From the NCBI GenBank assembly GCA_008828725.1, contig MEHQ01003547.1, positions 378,863 to 442,862 on the forward strand: a stretch of DNA of 64,000 nt. The letters are read 5' to 3'. This document shows positions 10,990 through 22,634 of this stretch, in pieces; the stretch's first letter is position 1; each line of letters starts with the position of its first letter. Below the pieces are notes generated by a model. It was not told the DNA's origin and did not search any database. It worked only from the letters and a program-made list of their open reading frames with translations. The DNA comes from Saccharina japonica. Taxonomy: Eukaryota; Sar; Phaeophyceae; Laminariales; Laminariaceae. A program made the position numbers and the translations under genes.

Positions 10990-11515
10990 TTTATTTTGAC
11001 CCATCCGCCGGAGGATAAAAAAAAAAAAAAAAAAAAATGTAGTTTATTCGCCCTTCTTCCCTCTCTCCCTTCTATTACGGATCATACCAGGTAATATGTA
11101 TGTATGTCGTTACTCAGATCCGGAGTCATACCGCAAGATTTCTTCTCTCCGCAAGTAAGGGTCGTTCTTATCGAGCAATTTTTTTTTCCAAATTTTCCAA
11201 ATAATTTTTTCGCGCAAATTTTAGGACTTCCAATTTTTCCAAAAATAATTTCCCAATATTGGAATGCGAAGCCTTCCAAATAATTTGCTCTCCGTTAAAA
11301 TTCCAAATTTCCAAATAAATCCTGTTTTTTTCTTGATTTTCCTGGTTTTTTTTTTTTTTTATGTTGTGGGAATTTTGGGGAAAAAAAGTTGCTCGATAAG
11401 AACGACCCTAAATAAATACGGTTCTCGTGCCTCGTTTTTATCTTGATTGAGAAGACTGTAAGACTTCTTCATTTCACCCCTTTCTTCTCTCCTCGTCGAC
11501 TCGCGTCGAATTGAC
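10990..11515 (-). mobile_element. SINE-like family C, copy 2, split by a MITE
   Basis: The family C body is present on both sides of 11159-11408: the inner part (GAGTCGACGAGGAGAGAAG, AAGTCTT) lies at 11410-11515 and the outer part (ATCCGGAGTCATA and its context, then TTCGCCCTTCTTCCCTC) at 11040-11155. Removing the MITE and one TAA restores a continuous family C sequence. Confidence 0.6.
11159..11408. mobile_element. 250-bp MITE, 20-bp perfect TIRs, TAA target duplication
   Basis: Ends are perfect inverted repeats beginning GGGTCGTTCTTATCGAGC, flanked on each side by TAA (11156-11158 and 11409-11411). A 3-bp TAA/TTA duplication is the hallmark of PIF/Harbinger (Tourist-like) elements. The interior is AT-rich with repeated TTCCAAAT words and no coding frame, so it must be mobilised in trans. 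It interrupts a SINE-like copy, which dates it as the younger insertion. Confidence 0.85.
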
Positions 11516-12600
11516 TATACAGATATATAATAAACGCTATTATTGTTATATTATTATGATACAGGAAAAAAACCCAACTAACCCGTTCCGAACTGAAAAA
11601 CGTATCCCACACTACGACGTACTTTCAAGTAGTTTGTCCCCAAAAACGGGGGACCAGTACGTACGTAGCAATGCAATGTAAAGGTGCGTTGGAAACCCCT
11701 GGAAAAGAGTTCGGGCAGTTTCATTTAAAAGAACATCCGAGTTTGAGCTCTCTCCGAGAGAAATAGCTCTGAGTACGTAGTAGGTAAAAGGGGAAGACCT
11801 GCAGAAAATACAATATCAAGATCTGTTTTCCCATAACCCGCGGCCTTTGTCGTGGAGGCTGACACCTGCTCGGCAAGTATGGTCAACGTCCCGGCGAAGT
11901 ACTAACAAAGCGCTCCTGCATGGAATCTACTGCAGGCTGAATAGGGCAGGAAGTACTGGGTCACCACATTGACTATTTACCAGGTGTGCTTAGTAGATCG
12001 ACTACGCAGCGCTTTCTGTCTTGCTCACCTGCTACGCTGACCAGGTATGTATATGGTTCAACAGTACTAACTCAACTCCATACTATTAATATTGACCATT
12101 GATTGCAGGCTGCGTACGAGTAGTGTGCCCATAGTCGTTTTTGGCGACTGCTGTGTTACCGATCAGCAACTCGGTAAGCTACTGCCATACCGCTGTAGCG
12201 AAACGCCGGCCATTAACACGACCCGGTGATGGACGTGGCATATTATAAATTGTTAAACCATCAAATGTAATTCCCATATCAGCTTGGCCTACTTGGTACA
12301 AACGCGCACAACAATGCTTTGTTTCTGCGGGGGGGATGGACCATCGTGCACGCAACAGCTACACCCTACCAAGTTTGTCGAGAAAACAATACTCTAGTGG
12401 TCAGCTAGCCTAGCAATCGATAAACACACTCTTAAAAATGCTAGAAGCCTGCCACGTATCTGACTGCGACACGTAATACGAAGACGAGCGACGCTTTTCG
12501 GCAAGCTGTCATTGCTGTGGAGAGGGGTAAATAATTGACGATTTATGTGCTGCAATTGGTCTTGTGGCTGTAGACACCGATGCGCTTGGCTCGCTTACCT
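11516..12600. other. No supported gene
   Basis: A 25-bp motif near 11633 (GTCCCCAAAAACGGGGGACCAG) recurs near 57.45 kb, preceded in both places by ATCCCACACTA, which points to a shared short element. The rest is unique-looking. Confidence 0.4.
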
Positions 12601-12604
12601 CACT

Positions 12605-12787
12605 TCAGAGCTTGAAGTTCAACTCCGTCAACAAGTTGGAGACGTAGGTAACCTCCTTCCCCCCAAAGCGGATTGTCACCAACTCTGCCTCCGCTGTTGA
12701 TCGTGCAGTCAGCAACCGCTTCTTGGTTCCGAATCTGATAGCCCCTAAAGGAGAGAAAGTCCGAGGCAAGTTTGCGAGTGTACACAC
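12605..12787 (-). pseudogene. Ty1/copia-type RNase H fragment
   Basis: The 60-codon frame resembles the end of copia RNase H: GTKKRLLTARSTAEAELV corresponds to the family's SKKQ...ALSSTEAEY core, and VTYVSNLLTELNF to the WLRxLLxELGF helix. A stop follows where the family normally continues with the D-N-x-x-A segment, so the domain is truncated. Confidence 0.55.
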
Positions 12788-15700
12788 ACCGTGGGTGTCA
12801 GAAGTGGTTGTCTATCGTCGCGTGCGAAATCCACAGGCTCTACCCCGGGATCTGCACGCCGTGGTCCCTTCGCTAGCATGCGCGCGTGAACCACCCTCAG
12901 CTAATGGTGGGCGAGGAGACAGGAGTAGGTGCTCAGTGCTGCGGTTAGCTCGTGTGGAAGCACAAGTCAGGCTCCGTTCACGATCAGTAGTTGCGACCCC
13001 AAGTGAAGCAGGTGGCGTCGATCTGTTAACTCAAACAAAATGGTACATCAGCGCCCCCAGGTCTGGATGCTCTGGCGGCCCAAACCCCAAAACTACGATG
13101 TTCCAGTGGCCTCAGGTGCTGATGCTGCGGCGCCAAAGGGCAATTCTCCAGCGATTCCGGGCGATAGTGCTCCGGCGATTCCACCTGTTGACGTTATGGT
13201 GATCCGGGGCGATGATGCTCCAATGATCCCGGCGGTGGTGCTCTGCGGTGTGCATCGACCTCCAGTTCGGATTAAACCAGACCCAGTTCTGCCTTCCCGT
13301 TGTTGCAATGTCACCACGATGCCGCCCTTCCGCAGGTGGGGGCTACCTACCTCGCGGATGGTTTTTATTCCAGCCGTGGCGCCCCGGGTCTGAAACGGAC
13401 ATGCTGGGGAACCGCACTCGACGTGTCTTGTCGATGTAGTCGACGATAGTTCCGTAGATACTTCCAGCTGCAATCCCACGTACTTATCTCTTGCTGACAG
13501 TAACGGTTCTCTTCGGTGAGTCCGTCAGCGCGTAGTCTTGCATCCGGTCCTTAAATCCGAGGAATATACTGTAAGGCGAAAACGGTTCGGTTGTGCCGGC
13601 GCCGTTAGCAGCGTCATGGTACTAACGTTGGGAAAATGGCCCGTCCGACGATCGAAACCATCGACATGTAGTGTCCGTCGAAGTCGCCGTCGAAGGTGAA
13701 GGCCGGCTTCTCGTCCTCGTGAGCAGGAGGGTCGAACCCGCCGTCCTGAGGGTATGGCTCTTCCTGCTGACAGCAATGAACGTCGTTGTGAGTCCTAGAC
13801 GTTTGTGAACGGAGGGCTACATTTGGCTCAAAGCCGCTGTCAGATCCAGCCTTGACCCTGACAGGTCTGTTCTTTGTTGTCCTCCTTGACTGTATCCATG
13901 ACGGGTACAGGGCAGTTGATGTAATAGTTACATTGTCACAGCAGTTTCAACACAAAGTTGAACCTCCTTAACATGGCGGCACTTCGTCCAGCGAACCTAC
14001 CCATGGGCTCATTGCCGCGGGACAGGTTGCCGAGATACAGACGGCGCTGTCATCTGGATCAGGCCGAGGTAAAAACCCACATCCCACTACATTATCAGCT
14101 GGGGTGCTTTCGTACCCCGACGTAAATCCTTTTACAAGAATGTGTTCGAAGATACGGTCGGTTACGGGTTTACCCATCGCTTCCACCTGTGCGCGCTTGA
14201 CTGCCGATTCTGTGAACAGTCGTCAGGGTCTACTCCGAGCTTAGTGGTGATTGTGGCTAACTCTGCTGTCTTGGCGCGGATGGTGCCGTCGTTGACCTTG
14301 AGGTACTTGGACTGCAGGTTATTCCAGGTCTTCCGCCCTTAGCCGCTAGTTCTGGTTGCGTGCTTGCGTGTGAGCATTGTGATGTATGCCGAGGTCAGCA
14401 ATACAATAATTAGGATAATGTAAAGATTAGGCGACGCTCTGGCGTGTGCTTCCTGTTGTTGCGCCAGGGATGGTCCAACCGTCGCAGTCGAACCGCCTGT
14501 TCATGTCGTCGGCCGGGATTGCCCTTTCACGATGGCGTAGGCATCTCTGCGACAAATGGCAAGGGCCAAGCAGCTTTGTTTCCGCCAGTTCTTGAACCCC
14601 GAGGAGAATTCTTGATGCCCTCGACGATTTGCAAGATTTCTGTTGTTGAAGTCTCCCATCTGGGTAACCTTTCGTACTCGAAAGTCGAACTACCCAGCTT
14701 AGAGCTGTGTTGTGTTACTCGTGTACGGCTCAAGTGGACCTTGGGCTTGGATGTCTTGCAAAATAGCAAAATAGTCCATAGGTAGAACTTGAAGTCGAAC
14801 TGTTTCAGCAGGCCTCCTTATCACAGCAGTCGATCTTCCGACGCAGACGCAACCTTGACTTGACGGTGTCCCCGTACAACCTAAAGTATCGTCTTGGACG
14901 CGGATGTATCGAACAGAAATGCAGTTCGTCGAACTCGTTGCAGAGTAGTCTCGTAAGGTGTCTGCTCTCGACCAAGAACCGATGCTCCGGCGTCGATTAT
15001 TGCAAGCAGCGGTCGGACTACAGACAGTAATTCGATTCGAGATCGAAGTAATGATTGATCCTCCAGGAGTGTGGGCCGGAAACAGAAAGCGATCTGTATG
15101 TGTGTAATCGTGTGGTGCATTCGTCATCACAATCAGAACTGTGCTGGGTTTGGCCGCGACACATAACTGGTTTGTTGTTCTTTGGACCGGGTTGTTATGT
15201 TGTCTGTTTTTCAGTTTTCCCTCTTGCAAATATCACCCCAACTGCATAGGATCCATGGTATTATCTACCAGGTAGGCAACGTGCCTTTTAACGTTGTCTA
15301 TGCTCCAATGTTTAAACCTCCAGGTGTGAAGTCGTGTACCAGTTAACTGTCGGACGCCTGGCAGGGGGTGTGACTGGTTCCCTCCGAAACGTATGTCGGG
15401 CATGGATTTAAGTGAGGGCCCACGCGAAAGTGATTGCGATACAATTGTACGGCCGCCCCCGCCCCCTCCCCCCCCTCCTCTTTTTCTGGCCATGTCTGTG
15501 TGCGTTGCTTTATTACCTACATCTTCACGTCGTAAGTCTGAAATATGTGCTTCCCATGAGTCGAGTTGACTTCCAACTGTGTATGTATACGTGTTGCCAA
15601 CTCGTGCACCAGCTTGCGGCATACCGACAAAAAAAAAGAAGCCTACTGTTGACCTCAGTTGGGTCCGGCATTGCGGTGGTGCCTGAAGCGCCTGGCCTGC

Positions 15701-16210
15701 GACCAACTATCCATTGCTGTATGTTCGTTATTGGTGATAGAGGGCTGGAAATCACCATCTACTACTACTTGTGTACGGGTGTTCGGCGCTCATGAGTCGA
15801 GATACATGCTACAAGTGGTGCATCTTACCGCCCCTTCCTCCCTATGCTTGGTCCCGCAGTGGAGCGAAGGAAGCGCGGCGGTCGATAGGGAATACTACTG
15901 TACCTGCGGACAGACCTGCCCAAGACCTGGCCGGTAGGGCGCTTTATCCTAAGTCCTGCGCGGGATACCGTTTTTATTCCTTCATGCGGTTCGGCGTTCG
16001 GCGTGGACTTCTCATTTTTGCCCGTCGTGAATTGCCGATGCACCAAGCTCCAGTACGAGAGTTTCATGACACTTCCACCCCTTCCTCTCTCACCCCTTGA
16101 GTTTCCAACTGGCTGTACGCGAGTCTTGTCGACATTTAGCTTACTTCCCGTTCGTCCAAACCTTCTCAAGCCTAGAGTACAGAGTGGGTGTCGTGTCTCC
16201 CACCTAGCCA
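12788..16210 (-). mobile_element. Decayed copia-like retrotransposon body
   Basis: Upstream of the RNase H relic on the same strand are broken frames compatible with a copia polyprotein. One at 14881-15120 contains AIIDAGASVLG, resembling the aspartic-protease IxDSGAS motif. Another near 13.63-13.78 kb reads coherently (DEKPAFTFDGDFDGHYMS) but is unassigned. No intact reverse transcriptase or integrase was seen, and no LTR pair was found, so the boundaries are guesses. The order protease then RNase H on the minus strand is what copia predicts. Confidence 0.35.
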
Positions 16211-17497
16211 TGCACCTGCCGTAGCCATGCCCCTACCATGCATGTATGGCCCACGCTTGGTTCAGCTGTATTCCCGCTCGTGGAGTGTGAAGGGCGTATG
16301 CAGAAAAGCTGTCGCTTGCGCGCATGGTTTTGGTTCGACGCGTGGACCATGTTCCAACGGGCGGTCTTTGTGCCTTACTAATGGTTGGAGGTATAAAAGA
16401 AGGGCCTGGTATGGTCGATCGTCGCGCCCATCACTAGAGAGTCACAGTACTTATACGCCGATCTCATTTTTCGCTGTCGTCGGCCCTTCATGTCTGGACT
16501 GTTTTGTCTTGGGACATGGGAGATTGTGTTGACCCGTTTTCTTCTAGTTCTAGTCGTTGGAGTAGTCGTTTGAGCAGTCGACGACATGAATGAACACTCA
16601 CGGAACTACAGTAGTAACCTCCCTACATTCCCGTCGCCGCGCATGTATAAAAGCGTGTTTCAAGTTGTGCAAACCAAAAGGTCGAGGAACGAAATTGAGT
16701 ACATTGATGGATCCTGCAGTAAAAACTGCCAGTTTGTGAAGAGCAGTATCCATCACGGGGTCATCACGCAAAGCTACCTCGGTGCATTAGCTCACAACTT
16801 TTCGTGACCCTTGTGCCCGCGGTGGCAGCATGTCATGGTGGAGAATCTAGCATGGTTGCGACAAACATTACTGCATGGCAGCAATCGGCAATTGATATTG
16901 TTGCCACGTATGATATAGTTTCTCCCATGGACATAAGCTTCTCGTAAAACAACATCCTTACTCTAGAAGAATGCTTGTGGTTATGTTGTGAAGGAATTAC
17001 TGTATACACATTAGAAAGAAGATAAGAGCGCCCATAGTGACTGACTTTTAAGTTCGGGGATATATCGATGGGTGTCAACGTACCTTATCGTTCGGGCGTC
17101 ACCGTACAAATTCAGCATGAACATCGTTCGCCCACGGGATGTTGCACGCGCCGGGTGGCTATTTCCCGCGTCAAAACGACATCCTCAATCGTGTCGTTTC
17201 GCACCATGACGCTTCCTTCTGGCCCGCTGCTGATGCATCTAAAGATACCATGCAGCTTTGGCAATCCTGTGCACGCGTGTTCTATACGTAGAGTGAGTTG
17301 TCATTGTTCAAATCCCGTGTGTTGATTGTGATCAAATCAGCGTTAGAAAAGGTCGCCGTTAGTTGTGCGGCGTTTGGGTGTCGCTATGTTGATGTCTCTA
17401 AATTCGATTACCCCTGTGCGTGTGCCGGGGCTTACTGTGCAGGTCAGTCGAGTTCGGGACGGATTACGTTGACAGAGGAGTTTGGTCTTCTGCTGGG
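16211..17497. other. Upstream region of the LNR gene; no other gene seen
   Basis: A TATAAAAG sequence at 16646 is the only TATA-like element noticed. It is about 850 bases before the ATG, so its relevance is unclear. Confidence 0.3.
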
Positions 17498-18937
17498 ATG
17501 GATAGGCTGTGGTTGGGTTGGATGGGAGGGTTCATGGTATTTTGCTTGATCTCCATATCCGGCCAAAGTACTGGGAGCCAGAGCAGCTCCAGCACCTTCG
17601 ACAACGACACCAGCTGCGAGGGAAACTCTAGCTCGATTGCGGATGGCGTTTGTGACCTTTCCGTCAACACAGCCGTCTGCGGCTTCGACGGGGGAGACTG
17701 CTGCGAATGCACCTGTTTTGCTGATGGCGCCCCTTGCGATCCAACGGGATCTACTTTTGATTGTCGAGATCCAGACGCCTCCACCGACTGCAGCCCGACG
17801 GCAACCCCATCAGCCAGCCCGACGTCGGCATTCAGTTATCCCGCATGTGAAGGAAACGCTGTCCGCATCCAGGACGGTTTCTGTGACGAGGCCAACAATA
17901 ACGCCGACTGCGGCTACGACGGGGGAGACTGCTGCTCTTGCACTTGCGTAGCCGGTCTCGAATTCCCGTGCGGGGAGAATGGGGCGGGATTTGATTGCCG
18001 AGATCCGGACGTGACTCCCGCGTGTAAGTTGATGGGCACCTCCTGCGAAGGAGATCCTGACTTTATAGGGGATCTGTACTGTGACAGCAGCGTCAACAAC
18101 GTGGAATGTGGCTATGACGGCGGCGACTGCTGCATATGCACATGCGTGAACGTCATGATGGACTCTGGCACGATGGACTCGGACAACGGTGATCAGGCAT
18201 TCATTTGCGGCGAGAATGGATTTACCTGTTTAGACCCGAGTGTTTCTGCAGAATGCTCATCGGTCGATGCAGTCCCTACGCCCAGCCCGACTATGGTATC
18301 TATCCCTGGCTGCGAGGGGCTAACGGATGTTCTCGGGAACGGCGTGTGTGACGAGGACACCAATTCACTCGCGTGTGGCTGGGACGGGGGAGATTGCTGC
18401 CGGTGCACATGCGAGGGCAGAGAAGATCAAATCTGCGAAGAGTTCGAGTGCCGGGATCCCGACGCCCCGACCGATTGCGAAACTGAAGTCTCCTCGGAGA
18501 GTGACAACTCCGGGTGCCAGGACCCCCAATCAAACGTGTCGGACGGCCGATGCAACGCAGAGACCAACACGGTCGCGTGTGGTTGGGACGGGGGAGACTG
18601 CTGTGAGTGCACTTGCACCGACAATAGCTACACCTGTGGAGAGGCCGGTTACAATTGCCTGGACCCTACCCGAGATTGCGCTCCTTCGGTAAATGTTTCA
18701 TCCGCCACCGACGCATCCCTCTCGAGGTGGGAAGTTGTCGGCGTGTCGTTCGCTTCGATTTTGGGGTGCTTCTTCTTGGGTTTCGCCCTTGTTTTCGTCC
18801 ACCACAAGTGTAGAAAACAAGCAGCCCTTGCTCCTGCTGGGGCTACTGTTCGGCCTCGAACGAGGCAAAGAGCGCGGGAAATAGAAGCAGCCAGGGAGAA
18901 CGCTGAGTGGGCACAAACAGAAGAGGACACTGCGTAA
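17498..18937 (+). CDS. Single-pass membrane protein with five LNR (Lin-12/Notch) repeats
   Basis: An intronless 479-residue protein. Residues 1-22 form a signal peptide (GGFMVFCLISISG core). Five LNR modules follow at about 40-73, 117-150, 183-216, 272-305 and 340-373. Each is exactly 34 residues with the pattern C...G.C(D/N)...N...CG(F/Y/W)DGGDCCxCTC. Asp/Asn and the DGGDC core supply the usual LNR calcium ligands. Each is followed by a linker with a (D/N)C(R/L)DP motif; two linkers are Pro/Ser/Thr-rich. A transmembrane helix (413-434) precedes a 45-residue basic then acidic cytoplasmic tail. In animals LNRs gate Notch cleavage, and they also occur in stealth-type and pappalysin proteins. 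This architecture has no EGF, ankyrin or enzyme domain, so its role is unknown; adhesion or sensing at the cell surface is inference. I chose ATG 17498 because it begins the signal peptide; the frame extends upstream only through a GTG. Confidence 0.9.
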   Translation: MDRLWLGWMGGFMVFCLISISGQSTGSQSSSSTFDNDTSCEGNSSSIADGVCDLSVNTAVCGFDGGDCCECTCFADGAPCDPTGSTFDCRDPDASTDCSPTATPSASPTSAFSYPACEGNAVRIQDGFCDEANNNADCGYDGGDCCSCTCVAGLEFPCGENGAGFDCRDPDVTPACKLMGTSCEGDPDFIGDLYCDSSVNNVECGYDGGDCCICTCVNVMMDSGTMDSDNGDQAFICGENGFTCLDPSVSAECSSVDAVPTPSPTMVSIPGCEGLTDVLGNGVCDEDTNSLACGWDGGDCCRCTCEGREDQICEEFECRDPDAPTDCETEVSSESDNSGCQDPQSNVSDGRCNAETNTVACGWDGGDCCECTCTDNSYTCGEAGYNCLDPTRDCAPSVNVSSATDASLSRWEVVGVSFASILGCFFLGFALVFVHHKCRKQAALAPAGATVRPRTRQRAREIEAARENAEWAQTEEDTA

Positions 18938-21360
18938 GGGTTACGCGTGTTGCCCCTCGAACCGCTGCAACAATATGCACAACTGGAAAGAGGACCGGTC
19001 ACGTTGGGAGTCTTCCATGCATTTGCTGCATGCTACGTAGCTCGCGGGCATCAGAGTCGTAATTGTGTTTATATGCGGGGATGGTGCAAGGAGGGCACGA
19101 GGTGGGTCGAACGGCATTTTGACAGGCGTTTGTGGAAGGCAAGCGATGGTGATCTACGCAGTGTGTTCGTCTAGTTGGGGTCTTTGCAGATGTCTGGTGG
19201 AAAAAATGTTTCGGGTGGCGTGATGGTTTCGCAAATGACAAATAGTATCATCGTTTTCACGGAGGTTATTCCCACTTGCGTGTGGTAATCATTCCTTCAC
19301 GCGAAAGTTGGTCTGCGAATAAATATTCGGTTCGATCCATGCACCACCCCGACGATTCCTGCTAAATGCGGGGCGCGAGGGCTCGGCGCACACGGTACGC
19401 ACGTGGGTGCGGTCTTCGATTCCACACCCAGGAACGTTAGCGAGTCAAGACCTGAAACATGATATCCCCGGCAATATGTCCATTGTGTTTTCGGTCGATA
19501 ACTTTTGAAATTCAACGAACCGAAGGAAAACTCGACCTGACCCATGATCGCCAGGGCCAAGGAAATCACATAATATGTGGCCAATGAAATGGAAAAGATT
19601 GTTCGTGATCGGGAACCGATACAAGGATAATCTGCAGTTTGTTGTTATAGAGAGAATTCGGCGTTATGGTTCATATTCTTTGGCTTGAGCACGTACTCTA
19701 CGTAGGTCACTTGTAGCAGCAACGGGCCTTGTTTGGTTGATCGCGCTTGTGGGAATACCAAGTGGATACCGCACGGAACGGTGCTGGTAGACTGGTAGAA
19801 CACGCGAACAGACAGGGCTGTTGCTTGCAACTGGACAGCTGGCACCTTATTTTAGCATTTTTTATCCCCTTCACTAAAATCAAGTAAGTAGTGGGTATTG
19901 GCGGAAAATGCACCCCAAAATCTTCAAAATCAGGTCAAAATGTGCTATTTTGGCCAAAACCTTGATTCTAGGGCAGCGCCAAACAACAGGTATATCTGGC
20001 CCGTTGGGGACAAAAACAGGTGCATACTCAAAAACAAATCACAAATACACCCCACGAGTCCTGTCATTGGTCCAAGACGCGTTGTACCTGTTTTTGCCGG
20101 ATAAAATCCAGGTACACCCGGACTGTTTTTTTGGCGTTTTTTAGTCAATCAGAGGCCCTACATAGTTCCACCCTATGCCCCCTATATGCGAACGACGACG
20201 TACGGGCAGCCACCCTTACCCCCCACCCACCACACCTCACACTTGTTCTGTCCTGCGAGCCGTACAAGGCTGCTATAAGAAACGCCTGCAAAACTACTAG
20301 ATCAGTGCATTGAGCTCTTTGGAAATCCTACGTAGGGGGGCTATTTACTTTCACGGAAATCACTTTTGCGCCCTGATTGAAGACGCGTTGGAAATCGAGC
20401 TTTGGCAGAGGTGTTCATGACCATACGCAAAAACGACTCATTTGCCATTTTTGTGCCTTCTAATGTACTTTTTCTCTCTACCGTGGATCATTTAACATAA
20501 GTATTGGATTGGATGAGGCCTCCTGCGCCGGCCCGTGGTCCTGCCCATACTTTAATGTTATGTTGCATTGTCTCTGTAGCTGACCACTGGCCAGGCATCG
20601 GGTTGTCTCACCCAAACTTCTTTAACATTAAGTCAATCCTTTCCCGCGTAATATGCAGAATCATTCTTAAACTCATGTGGCAGTGGTAGTTCGCTGGTGT
20701 CACCGTGACGGTAACTCTGGTGGCGTGTTTCTCGTGCACTTCCTCGTTACGCGTAGAAGTGGCCCCGATTGTTTTAGCCTAAACTTTGTATTCTAGCCTC
20801 CAATTTTCATTATCTCGTTCCCCGCCGTCCCGGCATAGATATTTGCAGAGGGAGCCTCCCACGCGACAGTTAGTGCATCGTGAAGTGGCTCGACAGCTCT
20901 GCAGCCTGCAAAGGGGGTTGGAGAGTGGTCGTCATACGGGCTGTGGGGAGAGGTAGACTGCCCCGGCCACCTTCAGCCGAAACCACGGTGAAAGGTGCCC
21001 GGTGGTCAAGTCCCTCCCATACGATGTGCGCCAGAGATGTACGCCATACCCGCTTTGACCAGGCAAACCGCTAGGCAGACCCGGTATTTGAACGCTACTG
21101 CAGCCCCGCTAGAGCGCCGAAGCGACATACCAAACTGAACGTTGAAATTCAGATCCTTTGACTCTAGGAGCTGTAAGTATCTGCGACCCCAATCTTCACG
21201 ATCCCGTCCACCACCGTCTCGGCTAACGTTTTTCTGAGGCAGCCTCCGAGATAACGTCAACGCTCCCGGTAAGCAATCGGACAGAGACACGAACCGCAAA
21301 TGCTGCCTGCAACAAGCGCTTCCCTCAACCGTTCAAAAGGAATGCAACAATTAACGATAA
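18938..21360. other. No supported gene
   Basis: An AATAAA lies near 19318, 380 bases after the LNR stop, and could serve as its polyadenylation signal. A segment near 19.5 kb resembles one near 5.24 kb. Remaining frames are short and unrecognised. Confidence 0.35.
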
Positions 21361-21955
21361 GTCTGCGTTAGTTCTCGTTGGTGATAAGTGGGTCGCAAGC
21401 TACAACCAACGCCTTACTAATGCGTTTCGATTGCCGTGTTCATGTTGACGTAGTGGCTGCAACTGCCTGCGTAAAGTATTTCTTCAAATATGTACACCCA
21501 AAGGCGAGGACTACGCCAAAGCAAGAATCCAAGGGATAACTGACAAGATCGACCTGTATCGGAAAACTAGATGCATGTATGCTACCGAGGCCACATGGAA
21601 ACTGTTGGGCTTTCAAACGGTCGACAGAAATCCCGCAGTTACCAAAATTCACGCGCGTTTCGAAGGAGAACAATACGTTTTTTGTTTCCAGCTTCCGCAA
21701 CACAAGCTGAACGCCTGCAAAATCACCACCCGTACCCATTCACCCCTCATGGACTATTTTTTGCGGCCTTCTCATGAATGTCTTGACAACTTCATAATTA
21801 CTGACTATTATGAACAGTACACCGTTACCCCTCCAAAACAAGACGCCTTTCCATTAATAGTTGCCCCCCCGGGCAAGTACTTAGATTCTTACTATAACAT
21901 GGTGTCCAAAAGGAGAAACAATCCGATTCATGTTTATCGCATTGTTCTTCTGTAG
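21361..21955 (+). pseudogene. Helitron replicase/helicase-like relic, frameshifted
   Basis: Joined fragments follow the Helitron N-terminal (Helitron_like_N) order: DKWVASYNQRL (family: W.VPYNP.L), then HVDVVAATACVKYFFKYVH (family: hINVE...S.KYLfKYv.KG), then DLYRKTRCMYATEATWKLLGF (family: Y.D.RY.sa.EA.WRifgF), then NPAVTKIHARFEGEQYVFCF. Reading requires frameshifts near 21440 and 21499, and the frame ends at 21955 without the helicase. A dead fragment, not a gene. Confidence 0.65.
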
Positions 21956-22332
21956 CAGCAGATATCTTGGTCTGGACGTTGAGTCTTGAATCAGTCCTCC
22001 GGCGATGAAGTATATAGCTCCCGGTGCCGGTTATGAACCACTGTGCCCGTACGAGCTTGCCGCGCTCACGCGATGCGAGGCATCGTAACCTGATAAGGGT
22101 AGGCATTCAGCGTGTGTACGCTGTAGCTAGTGTTGCACGTGAACTCGTAGCTCGATCCCGAAGCAACAGGGCATTTAAGAGCATAGCCACTGCGATCACC
22201 AACTCCTCTCTAACTCACAATATGTATTATATTGGCAGCCCCACCCTCGCGATGGCTGAGGTCCGACGGCATTACGTTCGGAGCGACGTCCTTGACAAGC
22301 AGGAATACTAGAGGGGATACATAAATGCAAGG

Positions 22333-22545
22333 ATGACGGATGGGGAGGACCCCGCTCTCTACTTTGAGAGGATGAGTATTATCAACGAGAAACTGTGGGA
22401 AGTAGGGATCCCGAAGTCGGAGCAAGCAGGCAACCTTCACAAACTGCAATGCCTAACGTCCGATTACGAGGTCGATAAGAATATTGTTATTGCACGGCCA
22501 AGGAACGGGTTGGCGTGCTTATTCCACAAGTGTGTGTACTCGTAA
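22333..22545 (+). pseudogene. Ty1/copia gag (UBN2-type) fragment
   Basis: Seventy codons, of which EDPALYFERMSIINEKLWEVG and the following SEQAGNLHKLQCL..DYEV resemble the conserved gag helices of copia elements (dp.ey...f..i...L...g...s.e......L..LP..y). The nucleocapsid knuckle and protease are absent. Confidence 0.45.
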
Positions 22546-22634
22546 CCATTGATTTGATCTTGTTTTATGTATACATGTTTTTCATTTCGTTTCATTTCGT
22601 TTTTCGTTTGGTTTCTCCTTGTCTGCGGCCCTTA

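Noticed and set aside
12788..16210. Several 100-170-codon frames as separate genes
   Set aside because: They overlap on both strands, show no signals of independent genes, and the minus-strand relics fit one decayed retroelement.
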